DNA of 42,108 nt from an uncultured Chthonomonas sp. Its GTDB lineage: Bacteria; Armatimonadota; Chthonomonadetes; Chthonomonadales; Chthonomonadaceae. Made by a program: the position numbers and the translations under genes. Numbering within the stretch: position 1 is the stretch's first letter; the number at the start of each line of letters is the position of its first letter. The stretch lies in the NCBI GenBank assembly GCA_903859705.1, contig CAIONQ010000174.1:1-42108 (forward strand), in the 5' to 3' direction. The notes beneath the pieces were generated by a model, which was given only the letters and a program-made list of their open reading frames with translations, was not told the origin of the DNA and made no database searches. Of the stretch, positions 17,308-25,651 are shown piece by piece.

Positions 17308-17519
17308 GGTTTGGTTCTCCCCGCGGAAGCCTCACAAAAGGCCCTGATTAGTATATCGGATACACACTCCAATTTCGATCATCGTTTCCGTTATTTATGT
17401 CGGAATCCCTGCCTGGGTTGGTAAGTGGCACGGAGATTAGGGAAGTTTCAGGGAGCATCTCCTGCGGCATGGCATCCATGCGCAATTCGGGCAAATCGCA
17501 CGCCATCGGCCCCGCAGCT

Positions 17520-18011
17520 TCAACACGTACTACGGTGTGCCCTGTGAACCACTTCATCCATTATGATGACAAGGCAGACTATGGCTGAAACATCGGCACC
17601 GTCCATTACAAGCAGATTGTATTTATCGGCTAAAACAGCAAATTGTTTATTCACCTGCGCTACGGGCACTCCATCTGCCGTGATCGTGAATTCCCAGTTT
17701 ATCCAATCCCCAACCATCTCATATCTTGTTTCTGGACCATCCACGGCATACCTGGGTTGCGTAAGCGTAAATGGCTCTTTACACACGGTGGCCACCGTTT
17801 TCCCATTGGCTTCGATTTCATAGGTTGGAGCAAATGTAAACAACCGTTGATTAACTTTTGCCAGTTCATTACCATGCGCGTCATGCAATTCCAGTTTATG
17901 CCCTATGGTAAACGCCTGCCCAATTACTTTGTAAACCAGGTTGCCCTGATCGTCGAGGATGTCGTACTTATCGCCGATTGAAAAGATGTGTTTTGAAATG
18001 TGAAGTATCAT
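17520..18011 (-). CDS. LURP-one-related / tubby-like fold protein
   Basis: LURP-one-related proteins have a 12-stranded barrel around a central helix related to Tubby C-terminal domains and phospholipid scramblases; bacterial roles are mostly unknown. The 163-residue product shows the repeating strand pattern DKYDILDDQGNLVYKV, HKLELHDAHGNELAKV, PTYEIEANGKTVATV, WEFTITADGVPVAQV, KYNLLVMDGADVSAI, ending in the central-helix-like segment SAIVCLVIIMDEV. ATG 18011 is chosen over the frame's first start (18068) because GAGGT lies 9 bases upstream and MILHISKHIFS is the normal family start. It lies 86 bases after the S51 peptidase gene and 212 bases before the M55 gene, same strand. Confidence 0.85.
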   Translation of the reverse strand: MILHISKHIFSIGDKYDILDDQGNLVYKVIGQAFTIGHKLELHDAHGNELAKVNQRLFTFAPTYEIEANGKTVATVCKEPFTLTQPRYAVDGPETRYEMVGDWINWEFTITADGVPVAQVNKQFAVLADKYNLLVMDGADVSAIVCLVIIMDEVVHRAHRSTC

Positions 18012-18097
18012 TGGCGTAACCTCGCTTTGCGTATGCGTTGCTGCCCGGCTGAGGTAATAGTGATCCACAACTGCCTATCTCTCTTTTGCCCCTCACG

Positions 18098-18832
18098 TCA
18101 CCCGTTAAACAGCCGCCATGTCCCCTCAGTCACTACTTCAACGTCACCCGCCACAACCTGCACGCCAGAACTATCATCAATCGCATAAGTTGGAACAGGC
18201 ACCTTATTGGCCCAGATCTCAGCGTTTTCGATGGTTGCACTTGTATGCCACTCCGCACCCAGGTGGGCAATAATGTTGAAATCCACCAGGCCTATTCCAC
18301 GGGCGGTTCTAAACTCCATACTGAAGTCGCCCTTTGTAGAATGAAATGTAACCTGCTCAGAAGAAATCACTTCCTGCCGGCACGTGGGTGTTTCGGGGTA
18401 AGTTTCGCCAAACAGGGTCGTAGCTGCCATAGCTCCTGCGCTCACGCCGACATAAACATGTGTATCATCCAGTGTGTGCAGCAGTTCACCCAGGCCTGTT
18501 TCCTTCATCCAGTAACTTATATAAATAGGATCACCGCCCCATACAAGCAGCGCATCGGCCTCTTGTACGGCATTAACCCACACATCCTTACTGATGCTGG
18601 TTAGCGCCGTTAACTCCAACAGACCCAGAGATTTCCAACCGAGCCCACACAGCCTGCCGCTCATCTCCCCACACATGGCCTTAAAAGCGTACTGGCCACC
18701 ACTGGGGAACGGATGCATGCCTGTGGGCACGAATAGTGCATTCGCTTCCGAAATGGGTTTGCCCAGCAATTTCTCCAGCGCGGCCCGTAAGGATGGATTG
18801 GTGATACCAGAAGATGTTAGAAGTAGTTTCAT
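18098..18832 (-). CDS. Peptidase S51 family (dipeptidase E / cyanophycinase-like)
   Basis: S51 enzymes are class-I-glutamine-amidotransferase-fold serine peptidases. PepE cleaves Asp-X dipeptides; cyanophycinases cleave the Asp-Arg storage polymer. The 244-residue product has WGGDPIYIS (98-106) and the nucleophile elbow VGVSAGAMAA (128-137, Ser131). The size fits dipeptidase E. There is no signal peptide. It is divergent from the M28 gene, with 172 bases between starts, and leads a same-strand series of LURP-one protein, M55 peptidase and pyrF. Exact substrate class is not determined; low similarity to classic PepE motifs leaves a general S51 label safer. Confidence 0.86.
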   Translation of the reverse strand: MKLLLTSSGITNPSLRAALEKLLGKPISEANALFVPTGMHPFPSGGQYAFKAMCGEMSGRLCGLGWKSLGLLELTALTSISKDVWVNAVQEADALLVWGGDPIYISYWMKETGLGELLHTLDDTHVYVGVSAGAMAATTLFGETYPETPTCRQEVISSEQVTFHSTKGDFSMEFRTARGIGLVDFNIIAHLGAEWHTSATIENAEIWANKVPVPTYAIDDSSGVQVVAGDVEVVTEGTWRLFNG

Positions 18833-19004
18833 AATGGTTGTCCGATCTATTACGCACTTAGAAGCCGGTCTGGATGAAATGGTTGGTACTTGAACCGAAA
18901 CTGGATTGTACCGCGCGTGACCCCAGTTCTACAATGCAGGAATCCCTATCGTCACCGCGTAAGCTGAAACCATATCTTATGCGTTTCAGATTGGAGTGTG
19001 TACC

Positions 19005-20405
19005 ATGGAACTTCCAGTTGTTCCTCAGGAGGCTTCAGACACCATCCTTGCCGAGTGTTTGGGGCGACCCCGGGCATATTATGAGCTCGGTAAACTTTGC
19101 GATTCGGTCGGAGGGCGCACCAGTGGTGCCCCGAGTGGAGTGAAGGGCGAAGAGTGGGCAGCGGACCTCATGGAGCGATGGGGCCTCGAAAATGTCAGGT
19201 ACGAAACGCTCCCCGTTTTGTGTTGGACGCGCGGTGAACTATCAGTGACCACCGTTGGGGAGTTTGGCTGGAAGCTAACAGCAATCGCCCATGGATACTC
19301 CCCAGAAGCCGCCGATTTTGAGGCCGACCTGATCTCGCTTGGCCACGGTGAGCGCCAGGATTACCTGGATGCTGGCGACAGAGTGAAGGGATGTGTTGTG
19401 CTGTGTGATGAGGGTGTTGCCGAGGGGCACCGCCGCCTGCACCGCTCCGAGAAACTTTTGCTTGCAGCCGAGTTTGGTGCAGCCGCTCTGTTTATGTACA
19501 GCTCTGCATCGGGTGGCCTGCCACGAACCGGCGTGTGCTCCCGATCCAGGGCACCAATTGCCGGTATTGGTATCTCGCAGGAGGATGGCCTGAGGCTGCT
19601 GCGGCAGCTTGAACATGGTACGCCACCGCGAGTGCGCGTATCCATGATCAATAGTTTCACCGAGAGCTCTGCCCGCAACGTAATTGGTGAGCTGCGCGGC
19701 TCGGAGGCACCCGATGAGGTCATCCTCGCCGGTGCGCACCTCGATAGCTGGGACGTTGCCACGGGCGCTACTGATAATGGCCTTGGCTCAGCAATTGTGC
19801 TTGAGATGGGCCGCGTGCTGGCTTCCCTTAGCAGGAGGCCAAAGCGAACGATGCGATTTGCCATCTGGGCAGCCGAAGAGGTGGGCCTGCTTGGCTCGCA
19901 CCATTACTGCCGCGAACACAGCACTGAGCTGGATCAGTTGGCAGCGGTGGTGAACTTTGATATGACGGCCGATCCCTACGGTTTCTGGGTGCCCGGCACG
20001 GGTGACTGCCTCTCTTGTACCCCCGGACTAAAGGTACTGAAACAGCTTGCTGCTCTGCTGGCCCCAATTGGCATGACCTCTGCGGTGGTCAACGTAGCCG
20101 GGCTCCACAGCGATCATCAGCCGTTTATGCTGGAGGGTGTTCAGGCCATAGCCCTACTGGCAGAAAACAAAACACAGGGCGCTCACTACTACCATAGCGT
20201 GGGAGATACTTTTGATAAAGTGTCTCTGCCAGCCATGTGCCGCGCCTCGGCCGTTGGTGCACACACACTGTGGGCGCTGGCAGATGCCGATGAACGGCCC
20301 TTCCCGCGCTGGAATGCGAAACAAGTGCGAGGCCTTATCGATGAAGCCAACCTGTACGGCGCTCTTCAGGCCGAAGGGTTTGATGGGCCACCGATGCATA
20401 TCTGA
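19005..20405 (+). CDS. M28 family zinc aminopeptidase with PA domain
   Basis: Two-zinc exopeptidase similar to glutamate carboxypeptidase-type/Q-type M28 enzymes. The 466-residue product has an N-terminal helical part, an inserted protease-associated domain (about 110-210: VKGCVVLCDEG and following) and the catalytic domain. The metal-site residues lie in GAHLDSW (His, about 245), GATDNG (Asp, about 257), AAEEVGLLGS (Glu-Glu, about 290), VNFDM (Asp, about 318) and YYHSVGDT (His, about 396). ATG 19005 is preferred to GTG 18996 because TTGGAG is 8 bases before it. No signal peptide is visible, which is unusual for PA-domain M28 enzymes, so it may be cytoplasmic. It ends at a strong bidirectional hairpin. 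Confidence 0.92.
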   Translation: MELPVVPQEASDTILAECLGRPRAYYELGKLCDSVGGRTSGAPSGVKGEEWAADLMERWGLENVRYETLPVLCWTRGELSVTTVGEFGWKLTAIAHGYSPEAADFEADLISLGHGERQDYLDAGDRVKGCVVLCDEGVAEGHRRLHRSEKLLLAAEFGAAALFMYSSASGGLPRTGVCSRSRAPIAGIGISQEDGLRLLRQLEHGTPPRVRVSMINSFTESSARNVIGELRGSEAPDEVILAGAHLDSWDVATGATDNGLGSAIVLEMGRVLASLSRRPKRTMRFAIWAAEEVGLLGSHHYCREHSTELDQLAAVVNFDMTADPYGFWVPGTGDCLSCTPGLKVLKQLAALLAPIGMTSAVVNVAGLHSDHQPFMLEGVQAIALLAENKTQGAHYYHSVGDTFDKVSLPAMCRASAVGAHTLWALADADERPFPRWNAKQVRGLIDEANLYGALQAEGFDGPPMHI

Positions 20406-20418
20406 AACGGACAAAACT

Positions 20419-20469
20419 TAGCGCCCGCCGAGATCAACCTTTGCGATCGTGGCGGGCGTTCAAGTTTTT
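20419..20469. terminator. Bidirectional terminator between convergent genes
   Basis: CGCCCGCC (20422-20429) pairs with GGCGGGCG (20451-20458), extended by G-T and A-T pairs, and is followed on + by a short spacer and TTTTT (20465-20469). On - it is followed by TAAGTTTTG. It separates the M28 gene from the convergent zinc-ribbon-like gene. Confidence 0.8.
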
Positions 20470-20488
20470 GGGGCGAGCAGTGTTGAGA

Positions 20489-20695
20489 TCATTGCTCTAC
20501 ATCGTAGAGCTGGGTCGGCACCTGGTCCGTTTCCTCAACCTGCCAGTTATCGCAATCCAGCCTTTTGCAGTGCATCATTTTACGCTCCGTGCCATCTTCC
20601 ATGGATACTATGGCAACGGTCGCAAACCGGCACTCGGCGCATAGCGATGGGTTCATAAGGCGGACGATCTTTAATTTGTCACTTTTGTTATCCAT
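20489..20695 (-). CDS. Small four-cysteine, zinc-ribbon-like protein
   Basis: A 68-residue protein with C-x2-C (Cys19, Cys22) and, after a strand-like segment, C-x4-C (Cys43, Cys48), the pattern of a small zinc ribbon. It is acidic at the C-terminus and shows no membrane span, so it is probably cytoplasmic. ATG 20695 is chosen over a much earlier in-frame start (20854) because AAGGAGGAG lies just upstream, one of the strongest ribosome binding sites in the window, and because the longer form would overlap the STAS-like gene. It lies 53 bases after the STAS-like gene and is probably co-transcribed. Function unknown; candidates are an adaptor or nucleic-acid-binding protein. Confidence 0.75.
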   Translation of the reverse strand: MDNKSDKLKIVRLMNPSLCAECRFATVAIVSMEDGTERKMMHCKRLDCDNWQVEETDQVPTQLYDVEQ

Positions 20696-20748
20696 GATCA
20701 GCTCCTCCTTCGCGGCAGCTACTGCCTGGTGGGGACCCCTCGAGACGG

Positions 20749-21162
20749 TTACGCTCGACGAACCCTTGCCAGTGAACTCAGCCCAAAGCCCGCGTTTGGC
20801 AAACCCTTTACCCTGCAAATAGCCTCCTGCTCCGAAAATGCCCACCGCCAGCATCCAGCTGCGCCACGCTGCATCGCGTTCTTAATCTGATCAACGGTTC
20901 CTACCACGTCCAGAGTTCCACATCGTCTACGAAGAGAGGTGCCAAGGGCTGCAAAGCCATCGAGCCAACTCGCTTCTGGCCCGGGAAAACCGGTTACAGC
21001 AGCCATGTTCAGAACAATATCAAAATGGCCTGCGGCCATAAGGCTCGATACGGTTGCCTGCAGCGATCGCAACACGGCGTCGCTCCAACCTCCCACTATA
21101 TGCACCACAACAACGCCACTGTTGAGGTAGACCGCAATCTGCTCCGCAGTCTCCGCGCACAT
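20749..21162 (-). CDS. STAS-like domain protein (anti-sigma antagonist type), divergent
   Basis: The 137-residue product has the size and strand-helix order of a STAS domain: VVVVHIVGGWSDAVLRSLQATVSSLMAAG, then FDIVLNMAAVTGFPGPEASWLDGFAALGTSLRR and LDVVGTVDQIKNAM. In anti-sigma factor antagonists a conserved Ser after the third strand is phosphorylated. Here the equivalent loop reads GFPGPEASWL, with one Ser (in EAS) at roughly the right place but not in the usual D-S-S/T-G context, so regulation may differ. The C-terminal 30 residues are extra. The ribosome binding site is weak. It leads a two-gene unit with the four-cysteine protein. The family call rests on pattern only. Confidence 0.6.
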   Translation of the reverse strand: MCAETAEQIAVYLNSGVVVVHIVGGWSDAVLRSLQATVSSLMAAGHFDIVLNMAAVTGFPGPEASWLDGFAALGTSLRRRCGTLDVVGTVDQIKNAMQRGAAGCWRWAFSEQEAICRVKGLPNAGFGLSSLARVRRA

Positions 21163-21505
21163 ACCCGCACCCTGCTTTCTTTGTAAGCACGTTGTCCACT
21201 ATTAGCGCAATATGCGGCGATCTGGAGTCCGCCAGTGCTCATCAAGTCAGGGGTCCGACCTCAGATGAGCGCCCGCCGCGTATTGTATCAGGTAGGACTT
21301 CTCTATTTTCAAAAAGGTTCTGGCCTTATGTTGAGAAGAATGGCATAACCCTGATGTGCTGTATTTGATATCTATACTACGTAACAAATTGGCCCACAGA
21401 TGTCAGATAATTGTATGCATCTTTCGCGTCACAATCCAACACGCACCGCGTTCCTATCCATAAGGGCGTGATGCATCTTTACCTACAGAACGCGTATTAA
21501 CTAAT
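21163..21505. other. Intergenic region between divergent genes, with inverted repeat
   Basis: No gene seen. GCTCATC (21237-21243) and GATGAGC (21264-21270) form an inverted repeat around GGGGTCCGACCTC, a phrase reminiscent of REP-like palindromes, but I see only one copy. TATACT at 21373-21378 is a possible -10 box for the gene at 21506, though its -35 is poor and no Shine-Dalgarno precedes ATG 21506. Confidence 0.45.
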
Positions 21506-23509
21506 ATGATGGCAACCACAAAGCACCGTAAACTTAACAAGTGCACTCCACGGCCAGTGCTTAAGCGCATGGCGGGTGGGTTGTGCCTTGTGTTGCCTCT
21601 TTTGTTACTGAATACATCTTCACACGCCCAGTCGCTATCCCTCGGAGCACCATCCGTATCTGGTGCCTTTTCGTTGAACCGCTTTGATAACCTGAGTGGT
21701 TTTCAAGAAGACTACCTGGTTGGGCGCGGTATAAAGGGCCCATACACGCTGGGTTGGAAAGGCCTTCGAGGCGGATCGGAAACGGTTACTCGAGATGGCC
21801 TGTTACTTGTACCGGGTAAGGATTACACGCTGGATGTTAACAGCGGCTCCATCAGCTTTGTGCAGCCCGTGCTTGCCCAACAGATTGTGAAGATTAGTTA
21901 CCAGATTGTGCCTGGTACAGCCCTGCAGAATACGCAGACTGTGATCATCCCACTTTCATGGGCACTGTATCAGAATGGCAAGAGTGCGCTTACCTTCAAC
22001 ACACTCTTCCGTAGCAGTTCTGCAACAACGCAAACCGGCGGTTCTCCCCTGCTCTCTTCTCTCTCGTTTGCAGGCAGCAGCAAGGTGCTTAGCTCTTCCA
22101 CGCTTACCTCTGGCCTCTACCTGGATCTCAGAGGCGGCAACTGGTTCGACAGGTCTTCACTTAGCCTATCCGACCGAACACACCTTGCGATAGCTGATGT
22201 AACCATGAACTACTCCCGAACCGGAAGCCAGTTCAAACCCAATGCTGGAACGCCCACAGTGGCTGGCGCAGCGGCAGGCAAAGAGATTTCGGAGATACTG
22301 ACCCAGCTTCATCCACTATCGTTTGCAGCTATTACTGCCTCATTTAAGCAGACGGTGGACTTGGAAGACCCTGCCGCGCCGAGCAATCCCCTCTCTACCT
22401 CCAGAGTGGGCAATATCAGCATGGCATTGAAACTGCCAGATAAGACTATGGTACAGGCAGGACGCACAGAGTCTACGAGCAGCACACCCGGGCAGGGCGG
22501 AAGCCAGACGATAACGGACAATCTAAAAGTAGACCGCACGATTGCCGGAAAAACACAGGTTGCTGCCAGCTACGATGCCACTGCTTCTCGAACCACAGAT
22601 GCTGGCGGCGCTACCGTGTCGGGCTCCGGTGCCTATAGCCAGCGAGCAGGCCTTTCGGTAACCAGCAAGGCCATCGATCAGGTAAGCCTTACTGGCAGCG
22701 TTAGCACCGCACTTTCCGGTTCAACAAACACGGATACTGGTGCACTCTCTATGGAAGCCACGCCATTTCACAAGGATAAGAAGCTGGCGAAACTTAAGGT
22801 GAAAGCCGGGCTGCAAAGCCAGCTCACCTCCGCGGGTTCTACAAATAGCGCTTCGGCATCCGTTGAGAATGTTGCATTGCCAATACATAACACCACGCTC
22901 AACGGTGGAGTTAACTTTAGCTCCAGCCCTGGTAGAAGCCAGACGGTTGGCCTGCTAGATGTGAACACGAAGCCGCTTAAGTTCCTGGAGCTTAGCGGCG
23001 GTACCAGGCTACGAGATGCCATGCTGGCAGGCAACATACCGGATCCAAATATCGCAAACTCCTACAACATGAAGTTTGCGCTGGGTCCCTCTCGCCTGCT
23101 AAAGCTAACAGGCAGTATGGCCACTAATCCGGAAGCGGCGGATGGCACCATACGGCGCTCGTTGGCTCAGAACATCGGCATTGAGTCGGACTTCAATCTT
23201 GTGAAATTCACCGGTCAGTACGGCTACGAACAGCTGTATGCCACGCCACAGCTATCTAACAGCATGCTGCTTGGGCTGGACTTCCGACTATCAAAGTACG
23301 ATCTGCTTTCCACAGCATGGGAGGGGCATTCGTTGCTCAACACCTCGCTACTGGAAACAAGCATATATCGTTTTGGTTACACAAGGAAACTTGGGAGCGC
23401 ACTGGATCTCAGCTTTACGGGCTCCATGACGCAGCAGGCTGTAAATGGAGTGTTCAACCCCTCTGCTCAGGAGCTAAAAGCCGAAGCAAAACTCGGTTTG
23501 CACTTTTAA
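21506..23509 (+). CDS. Large exported beta-rich protein, probable outer-membrane barrel
   Basis: The 667-residue product has an N-terminal signal (about 20-42: MAGGLCLVLPLLLLNTSSHAQ). A first domain (about 45-140) contains DYLVGRGIKGPYTL and VTRDGLLLVPGKDYTLDVNSGSI, which reads like a small beta domain. Then come some 500 residues of alternating Ser/Thr/Gly-rich amphipathic strands with few charges. It ends ...KLGLHF; a C-terminal Phe after alternating hydrophobic residues is the classic signal for the outer-membrane barrel assembly machinery. This suggests an outer-membrane porin-like or surface structure, and hence a diderm host. No family recognised. Two adjacent ATG codons (21506, 21509) are possible starts, neither with a clear ribosome binding site. 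It ends before a strong hairpin. Confidence 0.8.
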   Translation: MMATTKHRKLNKCTPRPVLKRMAGGLCLVLPLLLLNTSSHAQSLSLGAPSVSGAFSLNRFDNLSGFQEDYLVGRGIKGPYTLGWKGLRGGSETVTRDGLLLVPGKDYTLDVNSGSISFVQPVLAQQIVKISYQIVPGTALQNTQTVIIPLSWALYQNGKSALTFNTLFRSSSATTQTGGSPLLSSLSFAGSSKVLSSSTLTSGLYLDLRGGNWFDRSSLSLSDRTHLAIADVTMNYSRTGSQFKPNAGTPTVAGAAAGKEISEILTQLHPLSFAAITASFKQTVDLEDPAAPSNPLSTSRVGNISMALKLPDKTMVQAGRTESTSSTPGQGGSQTITDNLKVDRTIAGKTQVAASYDATASRTTDAGGATVSGSGAYSQRAGLSVTSKAIDQVSLTGSVSTALSGSTNTDTGALSMEATPFHKDKKLAKLKVKAGLQSQLTSAGSTNSASASVENVALPIHNTTLNGGVNFSSSPGRSQTVGLLDVNTKPLKFLELSGGTRLRDAMLAGNIPDPNIANSYNMKFALGPSRLLKLTGSMATNPEAADGTIRRSLAQNIGIESDFNLVKFTGQYGYEQLYATPQLSNSMLLGLDFRLSKYDLLSTAWEGHSLLNTSLLETSIYRFGYTRKLGSALDLSFTGSMTQQAVNGVFNPSAQELKAEAKLGLHF

Positions 23510-23529
23510 CACTCAACCAAACAGTAGCA

Positions 23530-23566
23530 AACGGCCCGGATTACACACAAGTGTATCCGGGCCGTT
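23530..23566. terminator. Long hairpin terminator between convergent genes
   Basis: Left arm 23530-23546 (AACGGCCCGGAT then TACAC) pairs with right arm 23551-23566 (GTGTATCC then GGGCCGTT) as a 16-pair stem with one bulged base and an ACAA loop. There is no long T-run, but position and strength indicate a terminator for the barrel-like gene and probably also for the acylase gene. Confidence 0.75.
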
Positions 23567-23587
23567 AACGTTGTTACCTACATTATA

Positions 23588-25651
23588 CTATTTGCCAGAT
23601 TTTGACACGGCTGCAATCTGCTTCTTAGAGGCTGCTCTTGCGCGAATGGTGGAGAGCCCGAACATAGTGTCTTTGTACTCTCCCCTTCCAAACTGCACCA
23701 TCTGATCTGTGTAATGCGGGGAATCCGGGGTATGCGCTTCTCCATAAGGCAAAATGCTGTAGGAGTGCACGCCTTTGGGGTCCAGATCCACAATCATTCG
23801 GAAGCTGGAACCGCCGATGCAGTTGATACGGCCATTGATCATTGGCCCGTAGTTTGGTGCAACGGTAGCCGTGGAATCGCCTGGCAGATAGTAACCCAGG
23901 CCAGAAATGGGTGCAGTAACGTTGCCACGTTTGGAGTAATGCACCTCTCCCCACTGGATATCCAGCTTACCATACAGCTTCTTTGCCTTTTCGGCTCCTT
24001 TTATGAGGGCAGAGGTCAGAACCTCAGTCTCATCTTCCGTCCACTCCTTGCCCGCCGCCGCCTTTCGCACGAGAGATATACATCTGTGGTCGGCCTGCAT
24101 CCATTGGGCATACAGCGCAACACCCAGCGCATCAACATTGGCCAGGCCATTCCATCCACGTAGCACCGCAAGTGCATCCACATAAGGCTGGTTGGCGGGT
24201 GTTAGTTTGCGCGGCATCTGCAAAATGGCTTTACGGGCACCCGGCACCCGAGTGTCTGTTGCATATGTCATCGCATTGGATACCGAGATGCGGTTGTCCT
24301 GGTTTAGCTCCTCCGCAAGCCTATCGTATCGGCTGGTGTGGCCATAGGTTGAGATATAGTTCGGCCAGGTTTCGCTAATGCCCGGCCCTTGAGGCGTAAG
24401 CCAGGGTGCCGAGTTCGCATTTACGAGCAATCCGGAAGCTGGATCCTCAATATGCGGCATCTCATCGATAGAAAGAAGATCGCCCCATTTTGTGCCTGGA
24501 TCTGCGCCAGAAACGGTTTTACGCCAATCGTAAGCCGGGTTCCGGCGGGCAAGGTGCGCATTGTATTGATAGCCGATGTGCCCGGCAGTATCCGCATAAA
24601 CGATGTTCCACATGGCCAGCCCGCGCAGCGCAAGTGCCTTACGAAACTCAACAGCGTCTTTCGAGCGTGCCATGGCAAGCATCTCGTCCAGCTGATCCCA
24701 CTCGCCAACAGCACCCAGCTTAACGGCCACCGGTTTGAAGGGAGACATTGGGCCCCATGCGGTGCGTTTGAACGATTGTTCGCTTGTTTTTAGTTCCCCA
24801 TTGTCTCGGTATTTCAGGGAGATCTTAACCGTCTCCATTTTGCGCCACTCACCGTGGTAGTTGTACTCTCCGGGGTGCTCTGCTGAGGTGGAAACCGTGT
24901 AGAGGCTATATAGTGCGGGATCGTTGTTTGTCATACTCCACGCAATGCGGTCTGTATGCCCCATAGCCCCAAAAGGCAGTCCGTTAAGCGTAACCCCGTG
25001 AAACTTGATGTTCTGGCTATAGAGAGAAAACTCATACCAGGCCAACACACCATTCCAGGTGAGATGTGGATCGGCCGAAAGTATAGCATGGCCAGAAGAA
25101 CTGCGCTTACCTGAAACTGCAAACTGATTGGAGCCAATGCCGGCAAAAAGCTGACCGGCTGCATCTTGCAATGGGAATGCAACATTTACGAGCTGAGCCA
25201 GGGCAAGCACATCGGTTGGGGTAACTGGTTGCTCATCTACCCATGCGGGCAGTTTGCCATGCTGTTCTTTAATCGCCCGGTTGGCTCCCTCACAAAATGC
25301 CTCAATCAGCGCCTTCTGCTCGCCGGTAAGGGAGGCAGCCTTTTTACTCGCCTCTGCTTCCAGCCCAAGCGATTGCAGAAAGCCGTCCATCAGCAGCGCA
25401 GATCGGCCTTCAATTTCGGCCATCCTACCGCAAGCCTGATGATAGTTGCGGATCATCAGTTCGGCATTATCAGATGCCATTGCGTAACCCAGGCCCGCCA
25501 TAGCATCCGGAAACCGCTTCGCTTCAATGGATGGCAGACCATATGAATCCCGGTAAACCGTGGATTGCGCCTGAACACTGCCAACGCTGGCAATGCAGAG
25601 TGCGGATAGCATGGGAACCGCAACATAACGAGCTTTGAAACGCAAACTCAT
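23588..25651 (-). CDS. Penicillin acylase family (peptidase S45) N-terminal nucleophile hydrolase
   Basis: S45 enzymes are exported amidases that cleave themselves so that an internal Ser becomes the nucleophile; known members hydrolyse penicillins, cyclic-lipopeptide acyl groups or acyl-homoserine lactones. The 687-residue product has a signal peptide ending near VQAQS. The self-cleavage site GIGSNQFAVSG is present (Ser near residue 174), giving an alpha chain of about 145 residues and a beta chain of about 514. DPHLTWNGVLAWYEF and GLPFGAMGHTDRIAWSMTNN follow, as in the family. ATG 25651 is chosen over the frame's first start (25732) because the signal peptide begins there and GGAGG lies about 13 bases upstream. 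Substrate unknown. Confidence 0.93.
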   Translation of the reverse strand: MSLRFKARYVAVPMLSALCIASVGSVQAQSTVYRDSYGLPSIEAKRFPDAMAGLGYAMASDNAELMIRNYHQACGRMAEIEGRSALLMDGFLQSLGLEAEASKKAASLTGEQKALIEAFCEGANRAIKEQHGKLPAWVDEQPVTPTDVLALAQLVNVAFPLQDAAGQLFAGIGSNQFAVSGKRSSSGHAILSADPHLTWNGVLAWYEFSLYSQNIKFHGVTLNGLPFGAMGHTDRIAWSMTNNDPALYSLYTVSTSAEHPGEYNYHGEWRKMETVKISLKYRDNGELKTSEQSFKRTAWGPMSPFKPVAVKLGAVGEWDQLDEMLAMARSKDAVEFRKALALRGLAMWNIVYADTAGHIGYQYNAHLARRNPAYDWRKTVSGADPGTKWGDLLSIDEMPHIEDPASGLLVNANSAPWLTPQGPGISETWPNYISTYGHTSRYDRLAEELNQDNRISVSNAMTYATDTRVPGARKAILQMPRKLTPANQPYVDALAVLRGWNGLANVDALGVALYAQWMQADHRCISLVRKAAAGKEWTEDETEVLTSALIKGAEKAKKLYGKLDIQWGEVHYSKRGNVTAPISGLGYYLPGDSTATVAPNYGPMINGRINCIGGSSFRMIVDLDPKGVHSYSILPYGEAHTPDSPHYTDQMVQFGRGEYKDTMFGLSTIRARAASKKQIAAVSKSGK

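Noticed and set aside
16396-17424. 342-codon + strand frame opposite the M55 gene
   Set aside because: It runs antisense to a peptidase with all metal ligands in place; its translation has no recognisable domain and is Cys/Arg/His-rich, as shadow frames are.
17348-17557. 69-codon - strand frame overlapping the end of the LURP-one gene
   Set aside because: Codon use looks fair, but it has no ribosome binding site, overlaps the upstream gene by 38 bases and has no recognisable feature. It might be a frameshifted extension of the LURP-one protein, though that protein already has full family length.
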